Below are positions 21,869-32,387 of a stretch of DNA of 64,000 nucleotides, piece by piece (within the stretch, counting starts at the first letter, position 1; the number at the start of each line of letters is the position of its first letter). Under the pieces are notes generated by a model. The model was not told the DNA's origin. It ran no database searches and saw nothing but the letters and a program-made list of their open reading frames with translations. The stretch comes from Flammulina velutipes (taxonomy: Eukaryota; Basidiomycota; Agaricomycetes; Agaricales; Physalacriaceae). The stretch covers positions 434,001 to 498,000 of the forward strand of contig CM022368.1 in the NCBI GenBank assembly GCA_011800155.1, given 5' to 3'. The translations under genes were made by a program, and so were the position numbers.

Positions 21869-23940
21869 ATGAAGGCCGACCTGTTCTTCGCTCTTGGACT
21901 GGCAACGTCGGCAGCAGCAGCGTTGACGTCAACCATCGCCACTGCTCGGACGGATCGTCTGGCATCCAAAAGACATTTGGCCAAACGCCAGAGCGATGAT
22001 GGGAACTACAACATTGCGATTTTCCATATTAATGATGTACATGCTCATCTCGACGAGTATTATTCTGGAGGATCGGTGAGTAATCCTGCCATTGTGGATA
22101 TCCTTCACTCACGCTCCTCTAGGACTGTGATGAACCCACTGAGGGATGCTATGGTGGTTATGCCAGAGTGAAGGACAAAGTCGAAGAATTGAGGCCAGGC
22201 CAGGACAACAGCCTGTTCTTGAATCTCGGAGACGAATTTCAAGTACGCAACTACTCCTTCCGCTCCGATAACCACTAACGTCAGTTTAGGGAACTCTCTT
22301 CTTCAACTACTATGGAGGGGAGAAGATTGCAGAGGTTGTCAACCAGATGGGCTTCGACGCCTTCGTCCCAGGAAACCACGAATGGGACCGAGGCGAGTCG
22401 TCTTGAGCGCGGAACATATATCATCGTGCTGACTGCATTTCCAGGCGATGATTACCTCGCCGAATTCCTCAACAATCTCACCTTCCCGGTCGTTTGCGCC
22501 AATGTCAACACCAACAATACTGCTCTAAATCAAACCATGGTCCCCTACCATATTTTCGAAGAACACAACCTCGCAGTCGTTGGCGTAACGACATCTACCG
22601 TTCCTTCCATCTCTAAGCCTGGCCCTGGGACAAAATTCATGGATCCCATTGAAGTCGTACAGGCCACCGTCGACGAAATCTATCGCACGACAAATGTGAC
22701 GAGAGTTATCGCCATGACCCACATCGGCTATGAATTGGACAAGGAGATGGCGCAGAAGACTCGGGGTGTGTACATGATTGTTGGAGGTCATAGTCATACT
22801 CTCTTGGGCGGCATGGAGGATGCTGAAGGCTCTTATCCCACCATCGAGACTAACTTGGACGGGGAGGAGGTATTCGTCGTGACTTCGTGCGTATCGCCTC
22901 TGACAATGTCTTTGACGCTTCTCTAACATGGATATAGATATCGATGGGGCGAGTATCTGGGCTTCATGGACGTGATCTTTGACTCGGATGGGAAGATAGT
23001 CGAGTACGTTGGCGCTCCCATCCACATGGACAACACGACTTCACAAGATACCGAGCTGCAAGCGGATGTTGAGTCGTGGAGGGGACCTTTTGAATCCTAC
23101 GCCGCTCAAGTCGTTGCGACGACGGTCGGCACCCTCGATCAATCCACTTGCCAGCGCATGGAATGTACCCTTGGAGATCTAGTTGCTGACGCTACGTTGG
23201 CGTACCGTCTCAACATCAGTGAAGGCTCCGCGGGCACCATCCTCAATGCCGGAGGTGTGTTCAATTTATTGACGTATTCGATATGTACTCATTTGGATCA
23301 AGGCATACGAGCCACTATCAACCCCGGAGAAATTACCATCGGCGAAGTTCTCACCAGTTTCCCCTTTGGAAATGCCGTTGTCGATGTCGAGTTCACCGGT
23401 GGTGATATCTGGAAGATTTTAGAGGGAGTAGTCTCATCGGTCAACCAGTGGAACAACGAGGAAGTCACTTCCTTCGTGCAGGTGTCTTCGACGATCCGGT
23501 TCACCTATAATCCTGATAACGAGGTTGGCTCCAGGCTGATAAGCCTGAGCATTTTGAACGAGACAGTCACCCCCGAGACGACGACGGAGTATTCCATCGT
23601 GACATGGTGAATTTCCTTCCCCCCAAGCGTCCTTTATTCAGTTCACCAATCAGTTGCAATTAGGGACTTCTTGGCTGGAGGAGGGGACAATTTCTGGCCC
23701 GAGCAAACCGGGTTTGCGACGCTTGACTCGCAGGATCAGGCCTTCATTCAATACCTGCAAGAAGAGGGGACTGTCAACATTACTCTGGACGGGAGGATAG
23801 CAACGACGAATGCCACAACCTCGTCGACAGGTGCAAGTGTTGATAGTGACGCAGAAGATGGGGCTGTTAACATCCTAAGCAGCTGGGTAATGACGTTGGT
23901 TGGGTTATCGATAGGAACTGCTCTTGTGCACCTATTGTAA
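21869..23940 (+). CDS. Secreted or GPI-anchored 5'-nucleotidase (metallophosphoesterase)
   Basis: The start is MKADLFFALGL with an N-terminal signal peptide and a KR-type processing region. Metal-site motifs appear in order: FHINDVHAHLD, LNLGDEFQGT, PGNHEWDRG, MTHIGYELD and GGHSHT. The C-terminal 5'-nucleotidase domain has ILNAGG, GNAVVDVEF and the GGDNFWPEQTGF segment that holds the substrate. The protein ends in a hydrophobic stretch (WVMTLVGLSIGTALVHLL) after a small-residue region, a pattern consistent with GPI attachment. Known chemistry: hydrolysis of extracellular nucleotides to nucleosides and phosphate by a two-metal, usually Zn-dependent, centre. Its position downstream of the zinc pair is suggestive but not proof of shared control. 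Confidence 0.9.
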
Positions 23941-24700
23941 AAACTGTGTCGCCAGATAACAAGGCATGCACGATTTATTCAACAATATTCCTTGCAACGT
24001 CAGATGTACTACTGTCAGTAAGTTATGTACCTTTTGAAGACGCAGAAAGGAAAGCACCGGATGATGCCGAAGAATCCACACCACCTGCCATTCAACCATG
24101 ATTATCATCCATTCTTTCGAACCTACGGCCATCTTCGACCTCAGCTAGTATTCCAAAAAGATATTCATGGTACGATTGTGTAGCATGAGTGTTCTGTAGC
24201 TCACCTTTTTCCGAAATAGATCAATGCCACCCAGAAATGCCGTCCCCGCAGTTTTTGAGCCGTTTGCTCAAGAAGTGACAAAGGCCCTCTCTACGCCTTG
24301 TCCACAGCCTATGACTGCGCCGAATCAAGATCCAAATGATCCCATAAATGCAGCTTTTCTCTCTCTCGACAGTCTGGGACAACGTATAGTGCCGACATTG
24401 CACAAATCGAATTGTCCACTCCCGTACATCACGCTTTTGGGCGTCCTTGTTGGACAAAAATACAGCTGTGTTTGATGAGTAAAACAAGAAATTCGATTTT
24501 CGTATCTGGATATCATACGCACCTGAGATGACAATGGAGAGAACCTCCTGCAATCCTGAGAGATGAGAACGGGCCTCCCCAGGATTTCCCGAAACAGACT
24601 CTGAGATGAACGAAACACTGGCTCTTACTGCTCTACTGTGATCACAGCCTCAAGAAGAAAGGTTTTCGCAGTGGTGTGATCCGGAACGGAACTCCGTATG

Positions 24701-24775
24701 CTCAAGTTCGGTTTCGTTTCCCAAGTTCGGTTTCATTAACTCCAAGTTCGTTTTCGTTACCCAAGTTCGATTTCA
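24701..24775. repeat. Tandem repeat of about 19-21 bp, four units
   Basis: Four imperfect units begin CAAGTTCGGTTTCGTTTC, CAAGTTCGGTTTCATTAACT, CAAGTTCGTTTTCGTTAC and CAAGTTCGATTTCATCTG. It lies in non-coding sequence about 760 bp past the 5'-nucleotidase gene. Confidence 0.8.
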
Positions 24776-26109
24776 TCTGTGAGGAACTTTTCCCTTTCCA
24801 TTTCACAAGCAAGTTTTCAAATCTTAGGTTTAGTTAAAGTTCTTATTGTATCGTTTATCACCTATGGTATCAGACTATCGATATGAATACCGAGAAAGAG
24901 GAATAGGATAGGAATCAAATAGATGGAGCATTAACGGTGCGCAACTGCTGAATGGAATATTAATTGATCTTTGGTTGCTCCCAATACACTTTGCGGCCAT
25001 TTATGTGGCGTACCGTAAGGCCGACCAACATTGTTATCGGGAACAACTCTATATCCCGTTATTGACGTCGATAGCATAATGTAACATCAGTACTCACATG
25101 ATTCAGCGTCAGTTTGGCTGTCCGGCCAGTCATTACCCCACGCTCGATCCAAGTAGGATTGAGACAGTGGGTGAAAGGAAGGGAACACATAAGCGTGCAG
25201 CCGCCAACGAGAGATCATAGACATCGTCGAGTGTAGTCGCATAAGCATCCAAGTGAGTTTTTTTTTAAATTGCCAAAACGGCAGTCAATGGCGTAGAAAG
25301 TTGAAAACACCAACGAGCGAGACTAGCGCCTCGTCATGGGGCATGGGTCTGGAGTCAAGTATGTGATGAATCGGTAGCTCCATCGTCTGGCCCTCCGGAC
25401 ACATTCGCGGTCATTACAATCGTAATCTGTGTGGCGTATCTGTGTAGGCGAGAATAAGTGATAGTGGTCTAGGCAAATTTGGAGATGTCTCCGTACGATT
25501 CCAATATGTATATCTAATGAAAGACAAGATGATTGAAGGCCTATGCAAAAGTTAGTGGTGTCCAGAATTCCAAATAACGACATACCATTACATTCGCCCG
25601 CGAACGTGAACGACTTGTCTGTTCTATAGACTCCCCTGTGTCGTTTGTGCTGCTCTTGTCCATCGAACGATCCGCACGCTAGTCGTTCGGTCAGTCCGCG
25701 CGCACACTTTCCCAGCTGGTCGTTCGGTCGTGATTCCTTTGCTGAGTTGGTAGTGTTTCGTGAGCGTGTTTGCAGTGTACTAGTATCAGTGTGAGTACGG
25801 GGAATTTGAAGACACGTTGCATGGGCTCACCCAGTTGTGTGGTTACCAGTTGATATGGGATACCAGGTAGAGAGATATCCTTTCCACTGGTGTCCATGTT
25901 CAGCTTGGGCTTTCGTTCACTAAGGGATAGTGAGCGTTTCCTAGATGGAAAGGTTCATCGTTAAACAAGAAAGTAGACATAACTAACATTCATCAAAATG
26001 TTGAAAAATGATACTCACATTCGAGCGTACGCTGGCCACGTCGGTATACCGACGAGCCGTTCGTCAGAACGGTGTTGGCCGTGCGATACGCTTGACGTCG
26101 TGGTGAACT

Positions 26110-26330
26110 CTCCACTAGAGGCATCTGTCTCGACAAAGTCGTGCAGACGAACAATAGAGGGATGCTTGAGGGCCTGAAAGAACTCGTTGCATGCATTCGA
26201 AGAAGAGACAAAAAGCGCAGATGAATCTGTAAAACCTCTATTTCTCGTTCCAGTGACCTCCTCGGCCCAGCCGCTGTACAGACCAAATTTGACATTGCCA
26301 AAACTCGCGTTCTCCCAAAGTCTGCAGCAG
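26110..26330 (-). pseudogene. Possible protein kinase N-lobe fragment
   Basis: On the minus strand, LEREIE followed across a plausible 60-bp GT-AG intron by ALKHPSIVRLHDFVETD resembles the alphaC-beta4-beta5 part of a CaMK-type kinase domain. No HRD, DFG or other kinase motif follows in any frame nearby, so this can only be a fragment. The match is short and the call is tentative. Confidence 0.25.
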
Positions 26331-26539
26331 CAGACACAGCCCAAACTTCAAACTTGGGAATCATGTGTTTGCGATGCGCTTGGGCGTACGCGACAGCAGC
26401 AGAACAAGTCTATGTCCATGTAAGGGAGCAAGGATGGGCGTACTTGGCAGCCAAGCACATAGAAACTTAACAATAGTCCACGCGGAAGAATCATCGAGAG
26501 TATCGTCCCGAGCTAGAAGAATCGTGAGACGAAACCATA

Positions 26540-28060
26540 TAGTAATGTAAGGAAACGCACTAAAGCGGAAACAAACAACGTTAAGTGTATCCAGCCGAAA
26601 AGTCACGAGCCTCAGAGGGACGACCTTCGTCAACTGCCCTCCACCTGCACTTCCGTTACATCCGCAAATTCGCTATCCTACGTCGTTGGTGTATGGCTGC
26701 CCTCGTTCATGTCGCGGAGATCACCAGAGGCTGCCGTTGGAGTTGGACAGGGCGGTGAATGGTCTTGTAAACAGCAACATCCTGACGCGACCGTCGCGTC
26801 GCTGGAGGGACAGAAGTTCCACATGTCGATGGATCCACTGGATGACGATAGGAATAAAGGCGATGAAGTAGAGAGAGTATAGCGTAGAGAGAATGGAATG
26901 ACGGTGAAGCGGACAGTAGCGGGTATTGTCGTACAGACTGTCGAGCTCCATGAATGACTTTTGGTCGACAATTAGGATGCGCGCGAAGTCTCTATGACTG
27001 CATTCCATGAGGTGGTGCCAGGGACCACGAAGGGAGGATGTTCTGTTGTCACTCCTCGGCGTAGATTCGTGGTGGAAAAGCTTGGAGGCTTGAAGGAGGA
27101 CAGCTATATGTATGCTGTTGGGTCGGTGAGCTAAAATGGTGTCGGTCAGATGTCGAGGCAATGCAACGAAAGGCTTACTATGGCGTAAAAATTGTTGTAG
27201 AACGAACACTTCCATGTGTCGCAGAGGAAAGGCAGATCTTCGGCTCAAAAAAGTGGCAGGGAGGACCTGATTGATATGACTGGTTTGTGTCTGATCATGG
27301 TGTGAGGGAAGTGGAATGATGACTGAAGGCACCTGTGGGGGAGATGAGAGGACGAACACAGGAGAAGGAATGAGCGTACCTCGCCAACAGACTAGTCCAC
27401 AGAAAGCAGTAGTCCAATCGTAAATACGACTCGTAGTGAGTACGATCTGCAGGAGATGTCAGACGACGGCAGATAGAAAAGTAAGAGAACGCACCGAAGC
27501 AAGAACGAGCAGCGCTATCCAGCTGGAATGAGCAGGATGAGGACGACCAAAACGCTGCTCGTCTTCTTCGTCAGCTGCCCTCCGCCAACTTATCTTTCCC
27601 TTGACCCTTGCATCCGGAAGTTCTCTATCATGCGCGGCGGGTATATGCTCGTCCTCGCTGGACCAACGATGTAGGACGGACGGAGTGGGTTGATGTGACA
27701 GGTTTCCGTCCGGTTATCGTGTGAGGGAGTGGAGAGATGACTGGATGTAGGCCTGTAGGAGAGATGAGAGGATGAATGCATGAGAAGGGATGAGCTTACC
27801 AAGATAGCAGGCTAGCCCATGGAAAGCAGGGCAGTGGCCCAAGCAGAATTACGAATCAGAGTGGGCACGAGCTAGAGGGAGATGTGAGACGACGGCAGAA
27901 TAGGGAAGTAAGAGAACGCACCGAAGCGAGGACGACGAGCACTATCTCACATATGGTGTACTTCTTCTTCGTCAGCCTGCTCTTCTTCCCTTTGACTCTT
28001 GCATCTGCGAACTCTGTCGTGTGCCGATGACACAACTTTATGCAAAGCTCGCTGCTTCTC
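26540..28060 (-). repeat. Partly tandem duplicated, decayed gene fragments
   Basis: Three related blocks lie at about 26540-26720, 27270-27690 and 27691-28060. The last two are adjacent with a period near 420 bp. Shared landmarks are the GTAAGAGAACGCACCGAAGC segment, the CTTCTTCGTCAGCTGCCCTC segment and the GGAGAGATGAGAGGA segment. Minus-strand translation gives hydrophobic stretches (FRFSAFPYITIWFRLTILLA in the first block) interrupted by stops, so I infer fragments of a membrane-protein gene. Family not recognised. Confidence 0.5.
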
Positions 28061-28416
28061 GGCGTTGACACTGATTGAACATTAGTGTTCGGATTGGCGC
28101 TGTTGTGGCGCGACTGGCCTTCAGAGGTATCGGTAATAGGTAATTTGAGACTTGAAGACAGCACCATTGTCGCTGAAGACGTCTGCGACATCGTCAGTAA
28201 CGATTAGGAAAGAATGGATGATGGTATTACAGAAAGCTAGACAATTGTCGAGATGTGAGAAAGCCGCCAGTGATCGCCGGCCCGATATCGCCTCAAGACA
28301 ATCCATTTCTCTGGGAAGTGATTGTCTCGTCACTTCAAATTGCATTATTTTCGATGTCTATAGGTATAAATATATCGTATATAACTTCTTTTAGTTGCAC
28401 TCCTTAGTGGGACAAA

Positions 28417-31006
28417 ATGTGTGAGGGTATGAAGCCCCTAACTGCTCGTCACGTGTGTCAATACTGCCGACGCGTTTCGATCGTTGTCTCTTCTATCACT
28501 TACTGCCATCAACACCTTCCATTCTATTTGCCTAGCTCTTCACTTGTCGCTATGCCGGAACGATGCTGCTACCGCTTGTTCTTACGAGAGCTTTGCTGGA
28601 AAGCCAAAACAAAGAAAACTCTGAGGAAGAGCGCTGAGTGGGACCCAAACTGTGTTGGTACGTGTATTTGATTCTTGTTATTGATTTCTACTTATAAAAT
28701 AACACTTCAGGCAAGCTGGAAACCCATATACCTTGTCTGGCCGATCCCAATGGCCGAAAACCGACAATCTCATTCCATACCCCATCCATCAACAATCCTC
28801 TTTTCCTTCGCCTGCCTGTACCATCTGACCATAGCTTCACATTTAAGAGGAACAAACAGAAGGGGAAAAAGCGAAACAGTTCTCGCAAAAAAGCACTCAC
28901 CGCTGCACTCGAAGATGATGACGGTTTAGACGATGTGTCCGCCTCGATGTCGTCCGACCCTCCCGAGTCCGACGTGTCTAGCATTCCCAGTTCCCCTTCC
29001 TCAAATGTGTCATTCGCTAGTCAAATGACCACCGAACAGGATAATATTGATAGAGGCATATGTGGGCGCTGTGATGGTAAAAAGGTGTCGGTAAGCGGTC
29101 AGCTACTCATTTCAGCAAACATCCTGGCTCATCGAACTCTCTGGCAGGCTATTCCGGTAGCAAATAGCTTCGTCGCTGATGTTCATCTCAAGCCAGTATC
29201 CCCACCCGCAAGTCTGTAATCTTCGTCATTTAACAGTCACTAATCAGGCTCCAAGATTCTACCCGACTTCAATTCTAGGACTACATCAGCTGGACACCTG
29301 TTGAACATGCTCAACATTTCTGGACCGATATCTGGCGAGGTCCGTGGCAAGGAATTCGCCATGCTCATTGGAGGCAAGGTAAGCATTCATGTCATGTCTT
29401 CTTCCTTGTATGTTGATTTTTGAGTAGTACATTGTTCGCGTGGCCTTCTGCATGGAAGGACACTGCTTTTGGATGCCGACGCGAACTTACCGCGCTATTA
29501 TTGATGGAGGCGTCCATGATCGTGGCAAGAAGACTCAGGCGTTCACGGTACCATTCGAGTTGACACATGCACCTCCACATGTTATTGGCCACGACGAAAG
29601 TGGCAAGAAAATATACCAGGGACTTGACCTGGCCATACAGTTAGCTTTTGTTTGCCCGGAGTGGACGTTTATTTTCACAGACCATAATGTCCTTTTCAAC
29701 ATCCATGTCATGGCTCTCCGATATGAATTTCAGCCTGAAGATATTCAACACGGTGGTCGAGTAAGTGTAATCGTTCAGCAATATGGGGATTCTAACGAAC
29801 GCTCAATAGCTCTATCCATACATTTGGTCCTTCGACCACGGACCAGATATGTTCGACGACCCAGAGCCTGCGAGACATGTCCTACTGGCCTGGAGACAGG
29901 ATGTCGTCACCGAGGCCTCTGATGCTCATGAAGAATACACCACACCATCTATCTTTGAGACACTCAAGGATCGACAAGATGTGAGTAAAGTTATGCTGCT
30001 CAAGCCTTTCATTGATATAAGTGCCTTAGCTGTTTAATGGATTCGGGGCGCAGGAGAGCACTGACCTCTTGGCCTCACATTGCTTCATACATCCCGCAAT
30101 GCCCGTGCATCTTATCTGCAAGAACGATGCCATCTGGAACCGCTTCATCGATGGCATATATCGATATATTGATTCCTGCAAACTCTTTGTCGCCCGACGT
30201 GATTTACCATTCGTCTCACGTGTTTCGCCGTTCAAGTTCAATACCGACGGGCATAACAAGTATCTATCGCACATCACATGTTCAAGACGTCAATTCTTCG
30301 CGGCAGACCAGATGTTCCTCGACAAGGCAAATTCACTTGGCCTACTCGATCTGGATGTCTGCATCCAGGACGATGGAACAACCACTCGTGAGTCTTTGTA
30401 TCGATTTTTGTTGCATTTATTCAATGTGTCCCCAATTAGCTTCCTCAACGCGACGCTACTTTGGGAAACACCGACCACTACCTATCCCTCCTATTCGAAA
30501 GGGATGCAAGCAAGTGAGGATACCAGTGTATCAGGTCAAAATGGAAGAAGGTACAACGTACACTCCCTTTGTGGCTCAGGGACCACGGGATAGTAACATC
30601 TGGCCAAAATGTGTGCGTAGTGTTGTTGCCTCTGAGGAGAATCGTCTAACACTCTTTATTCTAGAAAATCCGTCCTGTCTACTCTGACCTTCGAGAAGAT
30701 CAGAATTCTTCGACACTTGGCCTCTATTCGTTCAACATCTTTGTGCAATGCGTGTGGAGCAGTCAGCGATTGGAGGATGCCGAAATACCTGCAGGGCCAC
30801 GCCCAACTGAGAGTTTTGGCACAGAGCACTTTCAGCGACCAAAGTTAGTGGACGTGAAAACATCGGTTAGTCTTGGTAAGCGACCTAGAGTTGACAACAT
30901 CCTCGATTCTGAGCCTATCACGTCTGCATCTGCGACTGGCAAGGAGAATATACCAGAGCCAGAGAACACAGGTCCACGTAGGAGTAAGAGAATACGAAAT
31001 AACTGA
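28417..31006 (+). CDS. Large multi-exon protein of unknown family
   Basis: I do not recognise this gene. It starts MCEGMKPLTARHVCQYCRRV, with an N-terminal Cys pair (CQYC) and a second pair further on (ICGRCDGK). A basic KRNKQKGKKRNSSRKK stretch and an acidic/Ser region precede a long globular part. That part includes FCMEGHCFWMPTRTYRAI, FELTHAPPHVIGHDESGKK, CPEWTFIFTDHNVLFNIHV and PFKFNTDGHNKYLSHITCS. The C-terminus is basic (RRSKRIRNN), resembling a nuclear localisation signal. Good GT-AG introns join the parts, for example at 28658-28709 and 29781-29810. The stretch 29080-29290 is the least certain. Conserved-looking Cys/His content suggests a nuclear zinc-binding protein, but that is inference. 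Its place in a transposon-rich block raises the chance that it is element-derived. Confidence 0.55.
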
Positions 31007-31066
31007 TTAGTATAGATTGGTAGAGTAGACACCAAATGTAGAGCTTCATTTCTTTTACCATCAGCG

Positions 31067-31245
31067 GAACATCCTTTGCAGTGACGGAATGCAGGTCATG
31101 AGATGTCTCTTGCGGCGCGATGCAAGGGAGGTTGCGAGATGTTCTTTGCGGCGGGGAATGAGAGGTTGTGGGGGTGTGGAAACATCTCTTGCAGCAAAGG
31201 AAGCGTCTAACAAGACGTTCTTCGCGACGACAAAAGGGTGATACT
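31067..31245. repeat. Degenerate minisatellite
   Basis: Five imperfect units share the core (A)GATGTTCTTTGCGGCG: ACATCCTTTGCAG, AGATGTCTCTTGCGGCG, AGATGTTCTTTGCGGCG, AACATCTCTTGCAGC and AGACGTTCTTCGCGACG, spaced about 30-55 bp. It lies just past the 3' end of the unknown gene. Confidence 0.6.
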
Positions 31246-31295
31246 TACAACAGACCACGCGTGGCGTACCCCCCAGCATACCAATTTCATCTTCA

Positions 31296-31645
31296 ACTCT
31301 GGTCTGAGCGTGAGCCATCGCGACAACACCGACAAGCGCAAACATTTATACGTTGATGGTATTAGTTACATTGAAGCTATACAGCATCGCACTATCAATG
31401 AGCGTGTCTACAATAATTTCTTTATAGCTACTTACATGTGACGCTACCTAGTTATAAACACAGTCTTAGTCTACCATACCACAGAACCGAACTCACGAAC
31501 GTGAGCCATGGCGGCAACACCGACAAGCCAGCCACAGGCTGGTGTTGGCCACGACTCGCGAGTTATATGCCAAACATTTACCCTGCTTAGCTATTGCCCT
31601 TGGCGATATTGAAGAGTCGATCCTGGGTATGCCATGCGTAAGCGT
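31296..31645. repeat. Direct repeat, two diverged copies about 190 bp apart
   Basis: Copy 1 (about 31307-31415) and copy 2 (about 31499-31645) share CGTGAGCCAT, CAACACCGACAAGC, CAAACATTTA and AGCGTGTCT in the same order. Copy 2 has about 40 extra bases after CGACAAGCC that include the inverted pair AGCCA/TGGT. No coding potential seen. Confidence 0.6.
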
Positions 31646-31970
31646 GTCTGATTCCAGCAGCGGGAGTCCGTATGCAATGATAGTGATGGCCTAGTAGAGA
31701 GCGTTGATATACATGTCAATGAAAATGTACCTCTAGGAAGGGGGGAAAGGGTCTGTATGGTATCGTGATGTCCCAGCAATGACAAACTTGTTCTGGAATT
31801 CCAAGCTCAGATAGCGCCAGAGACCAAATTAGAGGAAACATACCCTTAGGCGATAGCAAACAAGTCGAAGAAAGTTGGTACATGCTGCGTGTGTACGTCG
31901 TCTCGCCTCTGTAGGATATAAGAGATGGTTTGGAATGTATTGGGTTGATGATGGTAAGAGATCAACATTA

Positions 31971-32339
31971 GTGCTCCTCAATTCTTAGTTTATTGCGTTC
32001 AGTTTATTTGGCTCGCTGATGGCGGACAATCAAACGCTCATGGCAGTCTCCGAGCGCCTGTTCCAGGCCTTTTCGGGGCCGTGGCGGCGTCGTTGAGAAG
32101 GAAATCCCAAAGTTCATCGTTTCGCCCCGTTCAAGTTCGAGGGCTCGTAGGCAGACTCTCTGAGTAGTTATATCTACTTTGATCAATGATTATCATCGTT
32201 CCTTTGCTTCATATACCGGCGCAGAGTTGGAGGATTTTAAACTGGCTTTTAGTGCGATTTTGAGCTCCGCTGATTCGCATCACACGGTCCGAGCTGGACC
32301 AAATAAACTGAGCGCAATAAACTAAGAATTGAGGAGCAC
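31971..32339. mobile_element. MITE with 41-bp terminal inverted repeats and TA duplication
   Basis: Left arm 31971-32011 starts GTGCTCCTCAATTCTTAG. The right arm, 32299-32339, is its reverse complement with one mismatch in 41 positions. TA dinucleotides flank both ends (31969-31970 and 32340-32341), consistent with a TA target-site duplication as in Tc1/mariner-type insertions. The 287-bp interior has no transposase; a 60-codon minus-strand ORF in it is not convincing. The near-identical arms suggest recent insertion. The right end is 48 bp upstream of the integrase-gene start codon. Confidence 0.85.
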
Positions 32340-32387
32340 TATTACTCCGGCTCTGTGCTCGAACGTGCTTGCCTACTGTCCATCATC

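Larger units (their letters stand above)
23941..28416. other. Accessory, repeat-rich intergenic block
   Basis: No intact gene found in 4.5 kb. It holds a short tandem repeat (24701-24775), a possible protein-kinase fragment (26110-26330, minus) and a partly tandem family of decayed minus-strand fragments (26540-28060), listed separately. ORFs at 24224-24475 and 26721-27359 have no domain I recognise. Confidence 0.5.

Noticed and set aside
24224..24475. 83-codon plus-strand ORF (MPPRNAVPAVFEPF)
   Set aside because: Overlapped by equally long minus-strand ORFs, no domain, no exons to extend it.
26721..27359. 212-codon minus-strand ORF
   Set aside because: Crosses a plausible intron and lies next to decayed repeats; no domain recognised, and the amino-acid content looks non-coding.
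32004..32186. 60-codon ORF inside the MITE
   Set aside because: No domain and too short to be a transposase.
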